From JAPOXK01 sp965220315 (lineage in GTDB: Bacteria > Chloroflexota > Dehalococcoidia > Bin125), in contig CBDCPP010000001.1 in assembly GCA_965220315.1 (NCBI GenBank), positions 1,240,001 to 1,304,000 on the forward strand: DNA of 64,000 nt, given 5' to 3'. Both the position numbers and the translations under genes were made by a program. The notes beneath the pieces are model-generated. The model was not told the origin of the DNA. It did not search any database and worked only from the letters and a program-made list of their open reading frames with translations. This document shows positions 50,314 to 59,650 of the stretch, one piece after another; the stretch's first letter is position 1; each line of letters opens with the position of its first letter.

Positions 50314-53300
50314 ATGCGCCACGCCATACTCGCCGTCCTGAAGACCGGGGTCGCCGGTGCACTGCTGCTGGCCGTCTCCGTCGGCGCTGGCGTCGCCGAC
50401 GCCCAGGGCAGGGACACGACCGACGAGAACACTGCCGTCATTGAGCTGCGCGTGTGGCAGCACGTGCGCGACGCCGGGCGCATCTACGTCAGCGCTCGCC
50501 CTGCGGGCGGCGACTGGCGCACCCTGGGAACGATCCTCTTCCCCCTCGACGACGGCCACAGCGGCGACGGAAGCGATCGCTATGGCGGTCTCACCGTCGC
50601 CGGCGTCGAGCTGCGCGTGTGGCAGCGCGTAAGCGACGCTCTGCGCATCCACGTGAGCGCCCGCCCCGCGGGCGGCGACTGGGACACGCTGGGGATGATC
50701 CCCCTCCCTCTCGACGACGGCCACAGCAGCAGCGGACTCTACCGCTACGGGGACCTCACCGTCGTGGTGCCCCTCCTCAATCCCGACGCCACACCTGCCG
50801 TCGCCGTCTCTCCCGGAGGCGCGGAAGTACCGCGGCTCGCGACCGTGCGGATCTCCTTCCGCGATCCGCCCCGCGAAGCGGACGGCGCCCGGCTCGTCTC
50901 GATCGATCCTCCGGCCGAAGGATCTTTCGTCTGGGCCGACGATCGCACGCTGCTGTTCCAACCGGCCTTCCCTGGCTGGCAGCGGGGGCAGCAGTACCGG
51001 CTGCTCGTGGACGCCGGCAGCTCGGGCATCGCAGCCGACCACGCACACACGTTCACCGTCGAGGGCCAGCTGGAGGTGTCCTACGTCATCCCCGGCGATG
51101 GCGACAGAGAAGTTCCCACGACTGCCCAGATCCTCGTGCAGTTCAACCGCTCGGTCGCGCCTCTCACAGTGCTCCAAGAGGGACCTGCGCCGACCGTGCT
51201 GGAGTTCGACCCACCGCTTGCGGGACAGGGCGAGTGGCTCAATACCTCGCTCTACCGCTTCATCCCAACAGATCTGCAGCCGAGCGCCGAGTACTCCGTG
51301 CGCATCCCCGCAGGGCTGACCTCGGCGGCGGACGGCGTTCTTGCGTCCGACTTCGCCTGGAGCTTCGCGACCATCCAACCCGCGATCACAAGCTTCACGC
51401 CGAGCGACAACTCGGTTCATGTCGAACCGGACGGCCCGATCGTGGTCACGTTCAACCAGCCGATGGACCGCCTCTCGGTCGGAGCGGGCCTCGCGCTGCG
51501 CGAGGATGGCGGAGACGCCGTCGCGGTCTTGCTCGCCTGGAGCGAGGACGACACGGTGGTCACGCTCACACCTGTCCAACCGCTGGCGCTCAACACGGAT
51601 TACGAAGTGGTCGCCTCGGCCGGCCTGCGCGGCGCAGGCGGCGGGGTCACGCGCTCCGAGCGGGTCGTCCGCTTCACAACGGTCGAGCCGCCGAGGCTCG
51701 TGCGCACGGACCCGCAGGACGGTGAGGCCGAAGCGCGGTTGTACAGGATCCAGCTCTACTACAACAACCCAATGGACATCGAATCGTTCGAAGATCGCGT
51801 CTCGATCAGCGGTATAGCCCCCGAGGACATTGAGCCGATAGTGTACCCCTGGAGACCGGAGACCGCCTACTTGGGCGTCCGGCTCCAGCTTTCGACGGAG
51901 TACACGGTGCGCATCGCGGAGGGCGTGCGCGACCGCGGGGGACGGCCGCTGCCGGCCGCCGAGTTCTCGTTCACCACGCGCGCCCCGTCGCCGTCGCTGA
52001 GCCTCGCGGCGCCGGCCAGCTTCTCGACCTTCTCTGCGAACCGCCAGCAGGTCCTGTACTACCACGCGGTCCAGCTAGAAGAGGTGCGGTTCCGCCTCTA
52101 TCGCCTGCCAGACTCCGAGGCGGAGACCCTGCTGCGCCGGGGCTTCATTGATGGATGGAGCACTAGCGACCAGGAATACGTCACCTTCTGGCCCGCCAGT
52201 GATCCGATCCGGGAGTGGAGAGAGCCGATCGGCGAGGAACTGCGCGGCTCCTCACGGCTCTACTCGACCGTGCTCGGCGCCGGTAAGCCACTGCCCAAGA
52301 ATCACTACCTCTTGGTCGCGGACGACGCGGAGCGAGAACGTGAGCGAAAGCTGGTGCTGAGCGTCGTCGATACGGCGATCGTGACCAAACTGGCGTTCGA
52401 CGAGCTGCTCGTCTGGGCGCTCGACTACGACACGGGCCAACCCCTCAGCGGCGTCGAAGTCCGCGCGGCCCTCCTTGAGGAACCTCCCCACAGTCCCTAC
52501 CAAACCGCTGTCACAGACGTGGCTGGGCTCGCGCGGTTCGCCGTGCCCAGCCAAGGCACCCAAGGCAGCTACTACTTCTGGGAAAGCTCTTACGGCGATT
52601 ACCTCCTGCGCATCGATGAGGGCGAGCGCCAGGGCGTTTCCTCCACGTGGTGGGACTCGGGAAGCTCGCCATGGGAGCTGGACGTACCGGCGTACCCGTA
52701 CTTCCCCAGCACTGTGGGCCACCTTTACACCGAGCGGCCGATCTACCGGCCCGGCGAGACCGTGTTCTACAAGGGCGTCGTACGCCACGAAGACGATGCT
52801 TCCTATGCCCTTCCCGGGGCGGACGCCCGCTTCACCGTAGCCATCCGCGATGCGCGCTATGACGAGTTTCCGGGGACACGTGTGCAAGTCAGTGACTTGG
52901 GGACATTCGCAGGCAAACTCGTGCTTCCCGAAAACGCGCCCACGGGGACGTACCGAATCGAGCTATATGACGACGAAGAACGCTACGTTGCCGCCACGCG
53001 CTTCACGGTCGCGGAGTTCCGCGCGCCGGAGTTCGAGGTCGACGTCGCCGCGGAGGCGGCACACTACCTCGCCGGCGATACGATCGCCGCCGAGGTGAAG
53101 GCGCGCTTCTTCTTCGGCGGCACCGTCGCGGACGCAGGCGTCGAGTGGGCAACGCTGGCATTCCCCACCGCGATCCGCGTCGAAGGCTACGAGGACTACT
53201 CCTTTACCGATCACGACTACTACTGGATCGAGAGCGACCGGGATCCCTTGCGTGCCGAAGGCGACGCGCGCACGGACGCCTTGGGCGACGCGCGCTTCGA

Positions 53301-56300
53301 CGTTCCCGCAGTGCTCAGGACGGACGAAGGCACGCAGCAGTTCACGATCAGCGCGACCGTGACGGACGCGAACGCGCAGGCCGTGGCGAACAGCATCACC
53401 GTCACCGTCCATCCCGCCGCCTGGTACGCGGGCATCAAGCCCGAGTCGTATATCGGCACAGCCGGAGATCCGGAATCCGTGCACCTCGTGACCGTCGACA
53501 TGGAGAGCCAGATCGCGCCGCGCCGGCTGGTGACGGTGCGCATCTTCGAGCGCGAGTGGGTGAGGACGAAGGAGCGGGCCGACTACGGCGGCTACCGCTA
53601 TCGCAGCGAGCCGCGCGACACCGAGCTCGAAGTGCAATCGGCGACGACCAACGAGGACGGCGAGGCGGTGATCGCGTTCACGCCGCCCTCGGCGGGCACA
53701 TACCGGCTCGTGGCGGAGTCGACCGACGATCAGGGCCGCGTGGCGCGCTCCGCCACCTTCCTCTGGGTAAGCGGCGAGGAGTATGCGCCCTGGCGGGCGC
53801 GCGACGACGATCTCATCGAGCTGATCGCCGACCGCGAGCGCTACGAGGTCGGCGATGTCGCCGAGGTGCTCGTGCCGGCGCCCTTCGCAGGCGCCACCGG
53901 ACTCGTGACGATCGAGCGGGGGCGCGTGCTGAGCAGCGAGGCGCGCCTCTTCGAGACGAACAGCGAGGTGCTGCGCATCCCGATCGAGGACGCGCACCTG
54001 CCCAACATCTACGTCGGCGTCGTGCTCTACCGCCCGCCCACGGAAGACGACCCGCTGCCGCGCTACCACATCGGCTACGTCGAGCTGTCCGTCTCAACGG
54101 ATCCGCGCAGGCTCGACGTACGCATCGAGCCGGATCGGGAGCAGGCCGCGCCCGGCGAGACGGTGCGCTACGAGGTGCAGGTGACCGACGCCGCAGGTCG
54201 CGGCGTCGCGGCCGATGTCGCGGTCGCGATCGTGGACCAAGCGGTGCTCTCGCTGGCGGACGAGGTAGGGCCAGACGGCATGGGTGCGTTCTGGTACGAG
54301 CGGGCGCTGGGCGTGCGGACGGCCTCGTCGCTCGCCGTCTCCATCGACCGCCACAACGAGGCGTACCGAGAAGCCGTGGAGGGTGAAGAGGGGAGAGGAG
54401 ACGGTGATGCAAACAACAGAGCCCACTCGAGCATTGGCGAGACTTCGGCGGACGAGGCCGTGGCGGAAGACGCCCCGGCGGCAGCCTCAGCCGTAAGTGG
54501 TCCAGAAAGTGGCGCCGGCCCGCGACTGCGCTCGGACTTCCGGCACACGGCGCACTGGGTCGGACAGCTCGCGACCGATGCGAACGGCAGAGCCAGCTTC
54601 GAACTGCGCCTGCCCGACAACGCCACCACCTGGCGCGCGCGCGCGCGCGCCGTCAGCAGTGAAACGCAGGTCGGCGAGGGCGAAAGCGAACTCCTGGTCA
54701 CGCAGCCGCTGCTCGTGCGTCCGGCCTTGCCCCGCTTCTTGCGCGTCGGCGATGCCGTCACCCTGCGCGCGCTCGCGCGCAACGGCACGACAGACGCCCG
54801 CGACGTGACCATCACCCTTGAGGCCGAGGGGGTCACGCTCGACGGCACCGCCACCCTCTCCGCGCGCGTCGAGCCCGATAGCTCGACCGTGTTCGAATGG
54901 CCCGCCCGCGTCTTCGTAGAGGGCACGGCGGCCCTGCGCTTCCGCGCCACCGCCTCCGGCGGCTACGGCGACGCCGTCGCGATCAGCATCCCCGTGCATC
55001 TCGACGTCACGCCCGAAACGACCGCGACCGGGGGCGTCGTCGAGGACGCCCGAGCCGTGGAGGCGATCTACATCCCCGACTACGTGATCACCGGAGCCGG
55101 CTCACTGGAGTTCTCGCTCCAAGGATCACTGGTCGGAGCACTCGACGCGGAGCTGCCCCACTTCGATCCCTATCCGCATGAGTCGAATGTGCGGATCGCG
55201 AGCCGCGTCGTCGCCGCCATCGCGGTGCAGCGCGCGGAGGCTGGCGGCCTCACCGACGCGCAGGAACGCCAGCTCCAAACCGACGTGACGGCGCTGACCA
55301 GGCAGCAGCACTACGACGGCGGCTGGGGCTGGTGCCAAGGCTGCAAGACCAACATGTGGATCACCGGCTGGGTGCTCTTCGCCCTTGGCGAGGCGCGCGA
55401 TGCCAATCGCCACGTCCCCGACGATATACTCACGCGCGCCACGCGGCTGATCACGGACCACTTGAACCGCGAGACCGATGTCGCGCGCCCCGCGGACCCG
55501 GACCAGCACGCCTTCTTGCTGTACGCCCTCGCCAGCGCCTCGAACCGCAGCGGCGAGACGAGCACGCTCGCACGGGAGCAGGCGGGCATCATGCGTGCCA
55601 TCGTCGAGCAGCACCGGGCGAGCCTCACGAGCTGGGGACGCGCCTACCTGCTGCTCGGCCTCCTCGCCAGCGGCCACGACGCCAGCCACGACGCCGTGCG
55701 CGCCATTTTGAATGATCTCACCGCCACCACCATCGCCAGCGCCAACGGCAACCACTGGGAGGACCCACGGCGCTCCGGCTCGATGCACAACGGCAGCGTG
55801 CACCCCACTGCCCTCGTGCTACGCGCCCTCACCGAAGTCGATCCGCGCCATCCGCTGATCGAGGAGACCGCCCGCTGGCTCGTGACCGCGCGCTCGGCCG
55901 ACCGCTGGAAAACGAGCGTCGAGCGCGCTCAGGGCATGGCCGCGCTGGGCGCCTTCGCCGAGCTGACCGGCGAGACGCGCGGCGCCTACGACTACGCCGT
56001 CTGGCTCAACGATCGTCAGGTGCTCGACGGCGACTTCGACGTGCCCGCCGGCGATTACCACGACGGCGCCGCGATCGCGCTCGCGGACCTGCCATTGGGC
56101 GAGGTCAGCCGCGCGCAGTTCGAGCGCGACGCCAGCCGGGACGGGCGCCTGTACTACGGCCTCAACCTGCGCTACGTGACACCCGCGCGCGACATTGCGG
56201 CGCTCAACCGCGGCTTTGCCATCTCCCACCAGTACTCGCTCCTCGACGAGCCCGAGCATGCCATCACGAGTGCTTCGCTCGGCGACGTGGTGCGGGTGCG

Positions 56301-56703
56301 GCTGACGGTGGTCGCGCCGGCCGACCGGCTATTCGCCAAAGTCGAGGATTTCCTGCCAGCGGGCCTCGAGCCGATCGATCCGCGGCTGAACATCGTGCCG
56401 GTCGAGCTGCGCCAGCAGCTGCGGGCCGAGCGCGCCGAAGCCCTGCACGGCAGTGCGCCCTCGTACTACGCGCCTTGGTACCCCTGGTACTACAACCCGT
56501 GGGATCAGGTGGACATCCGCGACGATCGCGTCGTGCTGCTCGCCAGCCGCCTGCCGCAGGGCGTGCACGAGTACGTCTACTACGCCCGGGCAACGGCGCC
56601 GGGCGACTTCTTCACCGCACCCGCACACGCCGAGGAGACCTATTTCCCCGAGGTCTTCGGGCGCGGCGACAGCGGCCGCTTCATCGTCCACGGCGGCGAG
56701 TAG
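50314..56703 (+). CDS. Large secreted alpha-2-macroglobulin-like protein
   Basis: About 2,129 residues from the ATG at 50314, with signal peptide (LKTGVAGALLLAVSVGAGVA, cleavage ADA-Q; no lipobox Cys). Order: two VW-type repeats (about 40-150), four Ig-like Big_5 domains (about 155-560; e.g. VVTFNQPMDRLSVGAGLALR), MG domains with YTERPIYRPGETVFYKGVVR near 805, the A2M core LRLPDNATTWRARARAVSSE near 1430, a TED-like helical domain (YDGGWGWCQGCKTNMWITGW near 1667) and a C-terminal domain. The thioester motif GC-E-Q is absent: the site reads YPHESNVRIASR. It may bind or guard proteins in the envelope. An open frame continues upstream to 50263 without homology. Confidence 0.88.
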   Translation: MRHAILAVLKTGVAGALLLAVSVGAGVADAQGRDTTDENTAVIELRVWQHVRDAGRIYVSARPAGGDWRTLGTILFPLDDGHSGDGSDRYGGLTVAGVELRVWQRVSDALRIHVSARPAGGDWDTLGMIPLPLDDGHSSSGLYRYGDLTVVVPLLNPDATPAVAVSPGGAEVPRLATVRISFRDPPREADGARLVSIDPPAEGSFVWADDRTLLFQPAFPGWQRGQQYRLLVDAGSSGIAADHAHTFTVEGQLEVSYVIPGDGDREVPTTAQILVQFNRSVAPLTVLQEGPAPTVLEFDPPLAGQGEWLNTSLYRFIPTDLQPSAEYSVRIPAGLTSAADGVLASDFAWSFATIQPAITSFTPSDNSVHVEPDGPIVVTFNQPMDRLSVGAGLALREDGGDAVAVLLAWSEDDTVVTLTPVQPLALNTDYEVVASAGLRGAGGGVTRSERVVRFTTVEPPRLVRTDPQDGEAEARLYRIQLYYNNPMDIESFEDRVSISGIAPEDIEPIVYPWRPETAYLGVRLQLSTEYTVRIAEGVRDRGGRPLPAAEFSFTTRAPSPSLSLAAPASFSTFSANRQQVLYYHAVQLEEVRFRLYRLPDSEAETLLRRGFIDGWSTSDQEYVTFWPASDPIREWREPIGEELRGSSRLYSTVLGAGKPLPKNHYLLVADDAERERERKLVLSVVDTAIVTKLAFDELLVWALDYDTGQPLSGVEVRAALLEEPPHSPYQTAVTDVAGLARFAVPSQGTQGSYYFWESSYGDYLLRIDEGERQGVSSTWWDSGSSPWELDVPAYPYFPSTVGHLYTERPIYRPGETVFYKGVVRHEDDASYALPGADARFTVAIRDARYDEFPGTRVQVSDLGTFAGKLVLPENAPTGTYRIELYDDEERYVAATRFTVAEFRAPEFEVDVAAEAAHYLAGDTIAAEVKARFFFGGTVADAGVEWATLAFPTAIRVEGYEDYSFTDHDYYWIESDRDPLRAEGDARTDALGDARFDVPAVLRTDEGTQQFTISATVTDANAQAVANSITVTVHPAAWYAGIKPESYIGTAGDPESVHLVTVDMESQIAPRRLVTVRIFEREWVRTKERADYGGYRYRSEPRDTELEVQSATTNEDGEAVIAFTPPSAGTYRLVAESTDDQGRVARSATFLWVSGEEYAPWRARDDDLIELIADRERYEVGDVAEVLVPAPFAGATGLVTIERGRVLSSEARLFETNSEVLRIPIEDAHLPNIYVGVVLYRPPTEDDPLPRYHIGYVELSVSTDPRRLDVRIEPDREQAAPGETVRYEVQVTDAAGRGVAADVAVAIVDQAVLSLADEVGPDGMGAFWYERALGVRTASSLAVSIDRHNEAYREAVEGEEGRGDGDANNRAHSSIGETSADEAVAEDAPAAASAVSGPESGAGPRLRSDFRHTAHWVGQLATDANGRASFELRLPDNATTWRARARAVSSETQVGEGESELLVTQPLLVRPALPRFLRVGDAVTLRALARNGTTDARDVTITLEAEGVTLDGTATLSARVEPDSSTVFEWPARVFVEGTAALRFRATASGGYGDAVAISIPVHLDVTPETTATGGVVEDARAVEAIYIPDYVITGAGSLEFSLQGSLVGALDAELPHFDPYPHESNVRIASRVVAAIAVQRAEAGGLTDAQERQLQTDVTALTRQQHYDGGWGWCQGCKTNMWITGWVLFALGEARDANRHVPDDILTRATRLITDHLNRETDVARPADPDQHAFLLYALASASNRSGETSTLAREQAGIMRAIVEQHRASLTSWGRAYLLLGLLASGHDASHDAVRAILNDLTATTIASANGNHWEDPRRSGSMHNGSVHPTALVLRALTEVDPRHPLIEETARWLVTARSADRWKTSVERAQGMAALGAFAELTGETRGAYDYAVWLNDRQVLDGDFDVPAGDYHDGAAIALADLPLGEVSRAQFERDASRDGRLYYGLNLRYVTPARDIAALNRGFAISHQYSLLDEPEHAITSASLGDVVRVRLTVVAPADRLFAKVEDFLPAGLEPIDPRLNIVPVELRQQLRAERAEALHGSAPSYYAPWYPWYYNPWDQVDIRDDRVVLLASRLPQGVHEYVYYARATAPGDFFTAPAHAEETYFPEVFGRGDSGRFIVHGGE
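50434..50772 (+). repeat. Two ~55-residue N-terminal repeats (VWQ..YVSARPAGGDW module)
   Basis: Coding repeat at the mature N-terminus of the A2M-like protein: IELRVWQHVRDAGRIYVSAR and VELRVWQRVSDALRIHVSAR, each followed by PAGGDW...LPLDDGHS and an RYG.LTV end. The two units are highly similar also at DNA level. They match the module of the preceding peptidase gene. Confidence 0.82.
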
Positions 56704-56904
56704 CGCAGCGCCGTAAGGCACGGACAGATGGGGACCACTAGCCACAGAAAGAAGCGGGCGCACGCGCATGGCGAGGCCACCGAACCGGAAGGATCCAGCA
56801 AGGCTGACACGCAGGGTTAGCCTGTGACGAACGCGGGCCGCTGATGGGAGCAGCTCCGCGCTGCCTTGGCCACGGGCTATCGACGCCCAGGAGGAGGAAA
56901 CTAG

Positions 56905-57318
56905 GTGCGCACGGCGATGTTGATCTGCCTGGCGCTTGCGGTTGCCGCCGGCGCGTGCTCCGAAAGCAGCACAGATCCCTGTCCCGACGGAACCGACCGG
57001 TTCCTGCAATACCAGCTATTCATGGGCCGCAGCGATCAGCACGGCGAGGTCGTGGACGACGCCGCCTGGGAAGCCTTCCTTGAAGATACGGTGACCCTGC
57101 GGTTTCCGGATGGTCTCACCGTCCTCGACGCGCATGGCCAGTGGCAGAACTCCGAGGGACGGATTCTGAGGGAACGCTCCAAGCTGCTCGTCATCCTGGC
57201 GCCGCCGGATTCCGGCGGGACGCGCCTGCTGAGCGAAATCTCCGAGGAGTACGAGCGCCGCTTCAACCAGGAGTCCGTGCTCCAAGTCGAGAACGAGGCT
57301 TGCGTCTCGTTCTCCTAG
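56905..57318 (+). CDS. DUF3574 family lipoprotein
   Basis: 137-residue exported protein. N-terminal MRTAMLICLALAVAAGACSE is a lipoprotein-like signal with Cys18, though the residue at -3 is Ala, so lipidation is probable rather than certain. The DUF3574 core is clear: FMGRSDQHGEVVDDAAWEAF, TLRFPDGLTVLDAHGQWQNS and GRILRERSKLLVILAP. Function of the family is unknown. It starts with GTG behind a strong GGAGGAGG, 201 bases after the A2M-like gene and on the same strand. Confidence 0.8.
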   Translation: MRTAMLICLALAVAAGACSESSTDPCPDGTDRFLQYQLFMGRSDQHGEVVDDAAWEAFLEDTVTLRFPDGLTVLDAHGQWQNSEGRILRERSKLLVILAPPDSGGTRLLSEISEEYERRFNQESVLQVENEACVSFS

Positions 57319-57747
57319 TGCCAAGTGCATACGGACCGCCAAGATCGAGCATTGCAGCAAGATCGAACCGCTGAACGCCGGCTAGCGCATCACTCGGGAC
57401 GGACAACTGAAAAGTGAGCACACCAACGACCCGGAACTGGATACCAGACTTGCGCTGGAGGTCTTTGGCAACCACCAAAGGTCCTGCGCAATGCGCCGTC
57501 TGATCTGTTGACTGCCTAGCACTGAGCGGTCCCTATCCGAGGGTGTCTGAGCGGCTAGGCAACTCCAGGTGGGGCAGGAAGCCAAGCCGCATTCGCCGTG
57601 ACAGCTTATGCGGAGGCTCCAGAATCAGTTCGCAGCACAGTACGTCTAAGCCGGAGTTGGTGGGCCCGGCTGGATTCGATCGACCCGAACTACAGCAAGT
57701 CTATCGGCCTGTCGCGCGTCCTGACGGGGGCTGGTTTGCGGTCCCGG

Positions 57748-57857
57748 CGCTCGTCGTGACGGCAGCATGAACCATGCAAGCGAAAGAGTCCCAACGGTTC
57801 TGCGCCGGGATCGGCACGTTCCTGAAGAATCGTCCTCCCCAACGCCGAACCCCAGGG
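57748..57857. repeat. Direct repeat copy A flanking the nuclease cassette
   Basis: About 105 bases beginning CGCTCGTCGTGACGG that align to 59793-59901 in the same orientation, roughly three quarters identical by eye with one single-base gap near the end. Shared blocks include CAAGCGAAAG, TCCCAAC and TCGTCC. Confidence 0.65.
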
Positions 57858-57877
57858 TGCATGGTTCATGCTGCCGT
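57759..57877. repeat. 20-bp perfect inverted repeat, 79-base spacer
   Basis: ACGGCAGCATGAACCATGCA at 57759-57778 is the exact reverse complement of 57858-57877. The arms enclose most of direct-repeat copy A. This could fold as a long hairpin or be the ends of a miniature element. Confidence 0.7.
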
Positions 57878-58381
57878 TCATGAGACCCATGCAGGACCGT
57901 GGCGGAAAGTGCGCATTCTTAGCCGAAAGTGTGGAACACCACAGCGCTTTGGATTGGTTCTCCGCACTCGCCCAAGGAGAAGCCCTTTGGAGCTGCTCCA
58001 ACGAGGAGTTTCTCGACATCTTCGCCACTCGTTGGTTCACGACAGCGGCACCTCAGCACGCTCGGAGCGGGGCCGCTTTACTAGCCTTTTCACCCGGAGC
58101 CCCTGTACAGACTCGACCGACCACCCGCTGTTGGAGAAGGGGCAGCCTGCATCTAGTCGAGGCGCTGGAAGCGGAGGGGTGAGGTTGGCCCACCAGGCAA
58201 GAGGAACCGACGTTCCTCGCCCGCTGGGACATCCTCGAAAACCGCTACTTCTCCTCAGTCAAACCCAGGACCTCCCAACTGTCACCTTGTACCGATCTTG
58301 CGACTGGACGGTGCCGCCATCCCCGACAACGCTGACGCGCCGCCCGATTTCCCCTGCGCATCGTCTTCGCCCAAGAACCCA

Positions 58382-59344
58382 TCAGTTCTCCACCAACTCC
58401 GCATAGCCGATTTCTGTTCGAGTTGCAGGTCTGTCCCTACTCGCCGATGGGCGGTTCGGCCGAATGTCAATCGACATCAAAAAGAATGTTTTTCCAGCAT
58501 GGGGGACCCGAGCGGGGACTTCAAAGTTCCCATCAGCTCCAGACTGAAATGCTAACTGCCCACCCGAACAGTTGAAGACGACTAAATAACCAACAGGTTG
58601 GTTATAGTCATTGGAATACTGCAATACTTGGTGGAATCCTTGGCGTATGTTTCTTTTCGTTTTCCCTCGATCGGGATCGAATACTTTGACTTCCAGAACC
58701 AACGGATCGTCAGAGCCAAGCAGGGCAACAATGTCGGCTTCCCCTGACGGACTAAGTGGTTGCGAAAACGGATAGTCTATGCCTCCTTCGAAGAGGGCCT
58801 CTCGCAACTTCCGGTCAAGGGCGGCTTCTCCAGCAGACGTATGTTCCGTATAGATCCCGAATAACTCTTCTCTGCTAAACCACTCGGCTTTAACTTTGAA
58901 GCGTTCGAGCAGATATAACACATTCCCTGCTTCGTCAATGTGGTCGTGCAAGAAGTTGACGAAGGGCTGAACAACTGCTTCTGTAAGGTCATTCAATATG
59001 TCGTCAAGCTTCCTCTCCGAGCTGAATCGCATTCCCCACTCGATTGACTGTCCCTCTTGGGGATTGTTCGCGCACAGTTTCAAGATCTCATAACAGATTT
59101 TGGCTCGCCCAGATTCCGAGTTAGGGAACTTAACCTGATTGCTATTGGCATGGGTTTGTGACCAAGTGTTAAAGTCGATTGCGTTGTCTGCATCGAGTGC
59201 ACGTAGGAGCGTGTTTATATAGGGATTGCCGGTCAGGAACTGAAGGAAAAACCCCAACTCTGTTTCGTACTGCCTGTAATCGACCTTGTATAGCCTGTTT
59301 TTCCTGTCTTGGAGCTTCGCTCGGAGGTCGTGGAGGTAAAGCAA
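58382..59344 (-). CDS. PD-(D/E)XK-type nuclease-like protein
   Basis: 320-residue protein, lower in GC than its neighbours, so probably acquired. The N-terminal two thirds are helical and unfamiliar (DYRQYETELGFFLQFLTGNP). The C-terminal third matches the restriction-endonuclease-like core: G-E-A-D204-I-V, then L-E218-V-K220-V-F-D, then GFHQVLQYSNDYNQPVGYLV, which fits the QxxxY helix. This suggests a metal-dependent DNase, perhaps in defence. It is 9 bases downstream of a zinc-ribbon gene, forming a two-gene operon flanked by direct repeats. No methylase or specificity subunit is present. Confidence 0.7.
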   Translation of the reverse strand: MLYLHDLRAKLQDRKNRLYKVDYRQYETELGFFLQFLTGNPYINTLLRALDADNAIDFNTWSQTHANSNQVKFPNSESGRAKICYEILKLCANNPQEGQSIEWGMRFSSERKLDDILNDLTEAVVQPFVNFLHDHIDEAGNVLYLLERFKVKAEWFSREELFGIYTEHTSAGEAALDRKLREALFEGGIDYPFSQPLSPSGEADIVALLGSDDPLVLEVKVFDPDRGKTKRNIRQGFHQVLQYSNDYNQPVGYLVVFNCSGGQLAFQSGADGNFEVPARVPHAGKTFFLMSIDIRPNRPSASRDRPATRTEIGYAELVEN

Positions 59345-59353
59345 CGGTTCTTC

Positions 59354-59596
59354 TTAGAGTTTAAACGTGAGGCTTGGGTCGAAGGCGTCGATGGTTTGTT
59401 GAAGCTCTGTCATGGCGTCATCGATGTCAGCGTGGGCCACATGGGTACTGGCCTCAGCGTCGACTAACCTTATGGCAATCTTGCAGCAAGGACAGAAGAC
59501 CCGGTCTTCTAGGCGAACGGAACGCAACTGGACATCCAGAGCGTAGGTGCAAGCGGGGCAGTTGATTGTGATGAAAGCTCTATCCAATAGGTGCAC
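59354..59596 (-). CDS. Small zinc-ribbon protein paired with the nuclease gene
   Basis: About 80 residues (GTG at 59596) with a four-Cys zinc ribbon: FITINCPACTYALDVQLRSV, then EDRVFCPCCKIAIRLVDAEA. The C-terminus is an acidic helix (DIDDAMTELQQTIDAF). The frame is open to an ATG at 59650, but those 18 residues look non-coding. Its stop is 9 bases before the nuclease start, so the two are probably co-expressed. It may recruit or regulate the nuclease; I do not recognise a named family. Confidence 0.6.
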   Translation of the reverse strand: MHLLDRAFITINCPACTYALDVQLRSVRLEDRVFCPCCKIAIRLVDAEASTHVAHADIDDAMTELQQTIDAFDPSLTFKL

Positions 59597-59650
59597 AGGG
59601 GTGGAATTCCTCCCGCCACACGGAGCCTCGCAAGCGGGGCGAAGCGGCAT

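Larger units (their letters stand above)
57319..58381. other. 1.06-kb stretch without a convincing gene
   Basis: Several short open frames exist here (for example 57868-58182 plus and 57690-58040 minus) but none has recognisable homology, consistent codon use or a clear ribosome site. It contains a 20-bp inverted repeat (57759-57877), one copy of a ~105-bp diverged direct repeat (57748-57857) and an 8-bp inverted repeat TGCCTAGC/GCTAGGCA (57513-57561). It looks like remnant or insertion-prone DNA. Confidence 0.6.

Noticed and set aside
54625..54655. GC dinucleotide run
   Set aside because: It lies in a well-conserved Arg/Ala-rich part of the A2M core and is explained by codon use.
57543..57600. 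tRNA-like 5' stretch (GGTGTCTGAGCGGCTAGGC) near the recombinase island
   Set aside because: It resembles a D-arm of Ser/Leu tRNAs, but no anticodon stem, T-arm (GGTTC-AA-CC) or acceptor pairing follows.
57868..58182. 104-codon open frame (MLPFMRPMQDRGGK...)
   Set aside because: No homology, no ribosome site, odd composition, and it begins within the inverted-repeat arm.
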